Assembly: GCF_018598225.1 (NCBI RefSeq)
Contig: NZ_JAHESF010000015.1
Coordinates: 62,001-126,000, forward strand
Length of the DNA stretch: 64,000 bases
Direction: 5' to 3'
DNA from: Chryseosolibacter histidinae
Lineage (GTDB): Bacteria > Bacteroidota > Bacteroidia > Cytophagales > Cyclobacteriaceae
In this document: in pieces, positions 60,001 through 64,000 of the stretch
Layout: the number at the start of each line of letters is the position of its first letter
How positions within the stretch are numbered: position 1 is the stretch's first letter
Position numbers and translations under genes: made by a program
The notes under the pieces: model-generated
The model's input: only the letters and a program-made list of their open reading frames with translations
Database searches by the model: none
Told to the model about the DNA's origin: nothing

Positions 60001-60628
60001 GCTGGCAGGCTTCGGTTTCAGAAGAGATGACCAGGGACGCCAGATCTTTGGTACCAATGGCCTTCCGCTGCGAACCCAGGACCTGATCACCTTCGGAAGC
60101 GCATTGCCTAAATGGGTTGGTGGATTTACGAATGCCTTCACCTATAAAGGGATCAATTTTTCGTTCCTCATCGATTTCAAGCTTGGTGGCAAAATGATCT
60201 CCGGCACAAACTTCAATGCTGTGCGCCACGGCCTTCATAAGATGACCCTGGAGGGCAGAGAAGGTGGTGTGGTTGGCAACGGCGTGACGGAGACCGGCGA
60301 AGTGAATACGGTTGCTGCTCCTGTTCAGGCTTACTGGGAGGTGGTGCGGACGCAGGCGCTGATCGAGCCGATCGTATATAACGCTGGCTACTGGAAACTG
60401 CGCCAGATCACCCTCGGGTACGACCTCACAAAATGGTTGCCGCAGAAGTTTCCCGTGAAGGCTGTCAGGCTCAGCTTCGTGGCCAACAATGTGCTGATGT
60501 TGAAAAAGTGGGTACCCAATATCGATCCTGAAACTTTTGGCTATAGCTCTGACAACCTGGTGGGCCTCGAGTCAACCGGCATTCCTTCCACAAGAAGTAT
60601 GGGATTCAATTTGAATGTTAAATTTTAA
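57047..60628 (+). CDS. SusC/RagA-type TonB-dependent transducer with STN domain
   Basis: 1193 residues. Signal peptide, then an STN domain at about 30-105 (LLLLKSGTLKERLKEVEKFF...LEDTGLYYRKAGDHFYVIAP) that contacts FecR; carboxypeptidase-like domain at about 160-230 (ITGRVTDEDNQAFPGVNIIVKGTAVGSSTDADGRY); plug with KIRIRGQSSISGQNNPLIVVNGVPID, and a Gly-rich insertion (GVRGGGGGNGNTSDGGDG); SusC barrel. It both imports a ligand and signals its presence. SusD lies 11 nt downstream. Confidence 0.96.
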   Translation: MRSIFTLVGLSLVFYQGMSQSSEVYATAHRLQPPKTLLLLKSGTLKERLKEVEKFFGVSIAYKDEWVEGKLVEIVMSGFTSAEQALDDLLEDTGLYYRKAGDHFYVIAPVKPESGQRRSQSASTGLAPLIASSSLAGELRLSTYFPSPLTLTETRTAINITGRVTDEDNQAFPGVNIIVKGTAVGSSTDADGRYAISVPDENSTLVFSFVGYATREEVVGSRTVIDVTMAPDVRALDEIVVTALGIERSTKSLGYATAKVSADELTVNRTPNLMNALQGKIAGVSISGLGTGPAGTSKIRIRGQSSISGQNNPLIVVNGVPIDNTNFGTNPNNSASDGSIGVRGGGGGNGNTSDGGDGLSSINPDDVESMTILKGAAAAALYGSRAKDGVIMITTRTKGEGRGIGVTYNLNYTNETPLDFTDYQYEYGQGENGVRPTTPNPTSGQWSFGERFQPGMTQILFDGVEVPYVPQRDIIKKFFRNGQNMTNTLSLSSGNEKGGFNLSVSNMESKGITPNNSFNRKVFNLGLAYDLSDKLNLKASANYSNEFNKNPPNVGQQDNTIPVSLYNMANSMPLDLLNEKKYNAQGNEYIYSRFMNRTNPYWTLAEQFQNIRRDRIFGNIALKYKVLPWLSVQGRVGQDYWSRDQDYNNFPTGQASRAAAPSGFVNGIYTQESRRFREVNTDVLIEGSHDFGDITLNMNAGANQMRRRSYLNSVQVTDFIIRDLYTVQNGRAKDPLYDLSERGVDSWYGSAELSYKEFLYLNGTYRKDKFSTLSPENQSIGYASVSGTYVFSETFNSKPSWLSFGKLRAAYAEVGSDTDVPPYSNVQFFSTNANLAPTPSGALQPVGQAQSISNTLYNPDLKPMRVAETEVGLELKLFNNRLNFDVAAYRKITTDQIVQAQISDASGFVDLRINSGKSRNHGIEALVNVVPVETNDFVWEFTANGAYNITKVMSLITDKPGERITVGTHIFNGELRQIVGKEMGQLAGFGFRRDDQGRQIFGTNGLPLRTQDLITFGSALPKWVGGFTNAFTYKGINFSFLIDFKLGGKMISGTNFNAVRHGLHKMTLEGREGGVVGNGVTETGEVNTVAAPVQAYWEVVRTQALIEPIVYNAGYWKLRQITLGYDLTKWLPQKFPVKAVRLSFVANNVLMLKKWVPNIDPETFGYSSDNLVGLESTGIPSTRSMGFNLNVKF

Positions 60629-60639
60629 ACCGGCAGATC

Positions 60640-62199
60640 ATGAAAAAAATATTCAGCTATACTTTTTTCGCAGTGCTGCTATCATGCATCACTGCCTGTG
60701 ACAGTGATTTCGACGAACTGAATACCAGCAAGGTGAACGTCACCTCCATCGATCCGGTGTTTCAGCTCAACCACGCCATCATCAACAGCTCTTTTGGCTC
60801 AGGTTCGGGTGGTGGCAGTGCGCTGATCTACGATATGGGTATTGTGCAGCAGATCATTACACCCAACTCTGGGGTAGTGGCAGGCGCCAACTATAACCAG
60901 GACAACCGTGAGGCTACACAAACGATGTGGCAGGGATATTACCGCAACGTGATCCGGAATACACGCGATGTGATCCATGCAACCCAGAGTCTTCCAGGCA
61001 GGACTAATCTCATGCACATGGCACGCATCCTTCAGGCGTACGGGTTCGTTGTACTCACCGACACGTATGGTGACATTCCATACTCACAGGGCGGCCTCGG
61101 TTACATCGATCGTGTGCTGTTTCCCATCTACGATTCCCAGGAAGATATCTACAAAGACATCATCAAAGAGCTGACCGAGGCTACCGCAGCCCTGGATGCA
61201 TCCGCACCAACAGAAAGCGCTGAGGTGCTCTATGGCGGCAACATCGCGCAATGGAAGAAATTCGGATATTCTCTGCTGCTGCGTGTGGGCATGAGGTTAA
61301 GCAAGGTGGATCCCACCCGTGCCGCGCAGATCGCGCTGAGTGCTTACCAGGGTGGCGTGATCACCTCCAATGCAGACAACGTGTTGGTGCGGCATACCGA
61401 TAATTTTGTCAATAATGTGGGCAATACTCTGAATGCTACCGAGGCCAGCAATTTTTATCTCACCGCCCCGTTCGTCAATCACCTGAAGAATACCAGCGAC
61501 CCGCGTCTCGGGGCCATTGCCGTAAGGTACATGGGCGCTAAATCAGGCCCTGAGCAGGTATTCAATCCCAGCCTGGCTACTTACAATGGCAACATCGATC
61601 CGGCGGTGCAGGTAGGCATGCCACTGGGTTATACCAACAGCACCATTGTGCCGGTGGCCACGAGTCTAGGGCTCGCAAGCTTTTACGAGTTCAGCCAGGT
61701 AGACCGCACGCGTATGGTAAAAAGGACCGCCCCGATGTTCCTGGTCACCGCTGCACAAACCTTGTTGCTTCTGGCCGAAGCCCGGCAACGCGGCTGGATC
61801 ACTGCGGGCACTGCCGACGAGTATTTCAGCAATGGCATCAGGGCACACATGGAACAACTGGCTTCGTACGATAGCCGTTCAGCTGTGCCGACCGCGGCCA
61901 TCGATACGTATGTCGCCAATAACCCCCTTTCACCGGGTACCGCGTTCGAACAGATCAATACACAATACTGGATCGCTTCTTTCTTGAACGGACCAGAAGC
62001 TTTTGCTAACTTCAGGCGAAGCGGTTTTCCGCAGCTGACACCCAATCCATTTCCCGGAAAAGGTATCACCGGAGATTTTATCAGACGCCTGACGTATCCC
62101 AATTCAGAAATTTCTGTGAACACGACGAATGTAAACGTCGCGATCGCAAGAATGGGACCTGATAATCTCGATACCCGGGTATGGTGGGATAAACCATAA
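60640..62199 (+). CDS. SusD-like lipoprotein (SusD_2 type)
   Basis: 519 residues. Lipobox LLSCITAC; N-terminal DSDFDELNTSKVNVTSIDPVFQLNHAI is the form found in the SusD-like_2 group. Helical repeats follow (LMHMARILQAYGFVVLTDTYGDIPYSQ, IAQWKKFGYSLLLRVGMRLS), and an end block FANFRRSGFPQLTPNPFP. It binds substrate over the SusC barrel. Ten nt separate it from the RraA-family gene. Confidence 0.94.
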   Translation: MKKIFSYTFFAVLLSCITACDSDFDELNTSKVNVTSIDPVFQLNHAIINSSFGSGSGGGSALIYDMGIVQQIITPNSGVVAGANYNQDNREATQTMWQGYYRNVIRNTRDVIHATQSLPGRTNLMHMARILQAYGFVVLTDTYGDIPYSQGGLGYIDRVLFPIYDSQEDIYKDIIKELTEATAALDASAPTESAEVLYGGNIAQWKKFGYSLLLRVGMRLSKVDPTRAAQIALSAYQGGVITSNADNVLVRHTDNFVNNVGNTLNATEASNFYLTAPFVNHLKNTSDPRLGAIAVRYMGAKSGPEQVFNPSLATYNGNIDPAVQVGMPLGYTNSTIVPVATSLGLASFYEFSQVDRTRMVKRTAPMFLVTAAQTLLLLAEARQRGWITAGTADEYFSNGIRAHMEQLASYDSRSAVPTAAIDTYVANNPLSPGTAFEQINTQYWIASFLNGPEAFANFRRSGFPQLTPNPFPGKGITGDFIRRLTYPNSEISVNTTNVNVAIARMGPDNLDTRVWWDKP

Positions 62200-62209
62200 T
62201 CCATTACCC

Positions 62210-63148
62210 ATGAAACTGAAGATGCACAGAACACTCCTTACTTGTCTCCTGGTGCTGACGCTCTGCACAACGGTTGCAGCGCAGCAGATCACCCTTACCC
62301 GCGAGCAGATCATCGCCCTCACACCCGAATGGAAAGGCGATCGTTTGGCCGATGGCAGGCCCAATGTTCCCGACAAATTGCTGGCCAGGCTCAGGAACAT
62401 CTCACTGGAGGAAGGCTGGGGCATTCTTCGTAACGCAGGTTATAACAACCAGTTCGAAGGCGACTGGATGGTGCTGAAACCGGGCGAAGTGCTGGTAGGC
62501 CGGGCGTTAACCGTTCAATACCTGCCCAAACGCCCTGATTACGACAAGGTGATCCGCGATAAGGGAAAAGCAGAGAACAGGATCGGTAACTTCAACTCCT
62601 GGCCTATTGATATGCTCAAGCCCGGCGATGTATATGTTGCCGACAGCTATGGCAAGATCGTTGACGGCACGCTGATCGGCGACAACCTCGGCAACTCCAT
62701 CTACGCGAAGTCGAAGAACGGTGTCATCTTCTACGGTTCTGTGCGCGACGCCGAAGGCCTGGAGAAGATCGAAGGATTCAACGCGTGGGTGAAAGGATAC
62801 GACCCCTCGTATATCCAGGAAATGATGCTGGGTGGCATCAACGTTCCCATTCGCATTGGCCGAACTACCGTGCTGCCCGGAGATGCCGTGCTGGCAAAAA
62901 AGAATGGCGTGGTCTTCATTCCGGCCCACCTTGTGGAAGACCTTGTGCTGAATGCCGAGTTCATCGCGTTGCGCGACCAGTTCGGTCACCAGCGTTTGCG
63001 CGAAGGAAAATACACACCCGGTCAGATCGATCAGCAGTGGACCGACACGATCAAGAAAGACTTCCTGAGCTGGCTCGATCAGAACCCCGGAAAACTTCCC
63101 ATGACACGCCAGGAGCTGGATGAGTACATGAAAAAAAGAACCTGGTGA
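62210..63148 (+). CDS. Secreted RraA-family protein (HMG/CHA-aldolase-like)
   Basis: 312 residues with a signal peptide (LLTCLLVLTLCTTVAAQQ). The RraA/aldolase fold is clear: LKPGEVLVGRALTVQYLP, LKPGDVYVADSYGKIVDGTLIGDNLGNSIYAKSKNGVIFYGSVRDAEGLEKIEGFNAWVKGYDPS, with the G-D-N-L and R-D motifs that bind substrate and metal in HMG/CHA aldolases. A second part follows (RIGRTTVLPGDAVLAKKNGVVFIPAHLVEDLV). Most relatives are cytoplasmic, so the signal peptide suggests extracytoplasmic retro-aldol cleavage of an imported acid. Belongs to the SusCD operon. Confidence 0.9.
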   Translation: MKLKMHRTLLTCLLVLTLCTTVAAQQITLTREQIIALTPEWKGDRLADGRPNVPDKLLARLRNISLEEGWGILRNAGYNNQFEGDWMVLKPGEVLVGRALTVQYLPKRPDYDKVIRDKGKAENRIGNFNSWPIDMLKPGDVYVADSYGKIVDGTLIGDNLGNSIYAKSKNGVIFYGSVRDAEGLEKIEGFNAWVKGYDPSYIQEMMLGGINVPIRIGRTTVLPGDAVLAKKNGVVFIPAHLVEDLVLNAEFIALRDQFGHQRLREGKYTPGQIDQQWTDTIKKDFLSWLDQNPGKLPMTRQELDEYMKKRTW

Positions 63149-63183
63149 AAATCATTGATGCGTTACCCTTAGAATAAGCCGTT

Positions 63184-64000
63184 ATGAAAAATCCATCACA
63201 GAAATTCGTCGAAAAGCTCGGGTTGAAAGACCCTGAGGCAGACGTGCAGAGGGAGCCTGCAGCGAAAGAGAATGAACGTAGAAATTTTCTGAAAAAAGCT
63301 GGCCTGGGTGGCATGATGCTCGGCGGGTTTATGTTCAGCTCCATTGAAGATACATTGGCACAGTCCACATCCAAAGTGAACCGTAACTCTGCGCCGTCCG
63401 ATCTCAAGATCACCGATATGCGTTATGCGGTGGTCATGAACGGCCATGCGCGGTGCCCGGTGATCCGCATCGACACCAACCAGGGGATCTATGGCCTCGG
63501 TGAAGTACGCGACGGTGCTTCGTGGCGGTATGCCATGTTCCTGAAGAGCCGCATCCTGGGCATGAACCCTTGCAGCGTGGAGCAGATCTTCAAACGTATC
63601 AAACAGTTCGGCTTCCATGCGCGGCAGGGCGGAGGCGTATGTGGGGTTGAGATGGCGCTGTGGGATATCGCCGGCAAGGCTTACAACATACCGGCCTACC
63701 AGCTGCTCGGTGGAAAATACCGTGATAAAGTGCGTCTGTATGCCGACACACCCGAGGGAAACGATGAGGCTGATTTTGCGGCCCGGGTCAACAAACGCAT
63801 CAACGACGAAGGATTCACCTTCATGAAAATGGATTTTGGCATCGAGCTGCTGAAAGGTATTCCCGGAACCACCTCCAACAGCAACTTCTGGGATATTGGC
63901 CGGCAGTGGACCAACGAGCCCATGACGTATGGTGGCACCGAACACCCTTTTACACAGGTGCAGATCACTGATAAAGGCCTGGAGATCATGACCCAGCGCA
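63184..64000 (+). CDS. Tat-exported enolase-superfamily (mandelate racemase/muconate lactonizing type) enzyme, partial
   Basis: The frame continues past the window end; about 272 residues are visible. The N-terminus carries a twin-arginine signal (NERRNFLKKAGLGGMMLGG), then the MR/MLE N-terminal capping domain (ITDMRYAVVMNGHARCPVIRIDTNQGIYGLGEVRDGASWRYAMF) and the start of the barrel (GVCGVEMALWDIAGKAYNIPAYQLLGGKYRDKVRLYAD, then FTFMKMDFG). Family members racemise or dehydrate sugar acids using Mg2+. It starts 35 nt after the RraA-family gene, so the two probably act in one pathway. Confidence 0.92.
   Translation, partial: MKNPSQKFVEKLGLKDPEADVQREPAAKENERRNFLKKAGLGGMMLGGFMFSSIEDTLAQSTSKVNRNSAPSDLKITDMRYAVVMNGHARCPVIRIDTNQGIYGLGEVRDGASWRYAMFLKSRILGMNPCSVEQIFKRIKQFGFHARQGGGVCGVEMALWDIAGKAYNIPAYQLLGGKYRDKVRLYADTPEGNDEADFAARVNKRINDEGFTFMKMDFGIELLKGIPGTTSNSNFWDIGRQWTNEPMTYGGTEHPFTQVQITDKGLEIMTQR

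Overview
The window looks like chromosomal DNA of a Bacteroidota bacterium, most likely of the Cytophagales type. The reasons are two SusC/SusD pairs, FecR-type regulation with ECF sigma factors, DUF4249/TonB receptor pairing, MG2-type receptor-associated proteins, DUF4199 and DUF4269 genes, and several promoters with the Bacteroidota form TTG-N19-TAnnTTTG (the best is upstream of rpsT). The DNA is moderately GC-rich except for the first 3.3 kb, where the end of an RHS gene and its presumed immunity gene are clearly AT-rich. No rRNA, tRNA, CRISPR array, insertion sequence or prophage was recognised.

Layout. 1-4.7 kb: the C-terminal part of an RHS/YD-repeat polymorphic toxin, a probable immunity gene, a possible coupled mini-ORF and a secreted protein with a barrel-like end. 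4.8-13.5 kb: housekeeping and small operons (SemiSWEET, ABC exporter, DUF4269, Hsp20-like, YeiB/DUF1624-like acyltransferase, NUMOD4-HNH protein with a class IV aminotransferase, sulfotransferase, ssb). 13.7-21.6 kb: a plus-strand run (BatA/VWA protein, dihydroorotase-like protein lacking metal ligands, two DUF4199 proteins, two GT2 glycosyltransferases, OmpA-family protein). 21.7-24.2 kb: bestrophin-like protein; ArsR regulator with Old Yellow Enzyme. 24.3-31.3 kb: a four-gene minus-strand operon with overlapping genes (secreted protein, TonB receptor, DUF4249 lipoprotein, MG2 protein). 31.6-39.6 kb: core genes (rny, zapA, coiled-coil partner, pheT, DUF1684, serine hydrolase, radC, rpsT). 40.3-47.1 kb: a frameshifted lipoprotein gene, then ECF sigma, SusC, SusD and a 71-residue FecR-head-like protein. 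47.2-55.0 kb: AraC regulator, zinc-ribbon protein, histidine kinase, YfiR-family protein, rhodanese, PHP-type metallohydrolase. 55.2-64.0 kb: a complete ECF sigma / FecR / STN-containing SusC / SusD locus running into a secreted RraA-family protein and a Tat-exported enolase-superfamily enzyme that is cut by the window end.

The most striking structural feature is a set of at least twelve intergenic elements built from tandem heptanucleotides. Each has its own heptamer (for example CAGTAAT, CAGTAGG, TAGAATT, GTCCACA, TAAGGAG, CAGTTGA, TTTAAAG). In most of them an arm of direct heptamers is followed, after a spacer, by an arm of the complementary heptamers, so the RNA could fold into a long hairpin. 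Ten of the twelve begin at, or within about 5 nt of, a gene's stop codon, and in several the stop codon is part of the heptamer. A thirteenth element uses a nonamer. Two elements also share a 45-bp core with the palindrome CCGATAGCTATCGG. I know of no described element of this design in this phylum; the nearest precedent I know is the heptanucleotide STRR family of heterocystous cyanobacteria.

Together the genes describe a gliding-type environmental heterotroph that regulates outer-membrane import through sigma/anti-sigma relays. The last locus is best read as uptake of a small sugar-acid-like substrate followed by dehydration and retro-aldol cleavage outside the cytoplasm; that substrate assignment is inference.
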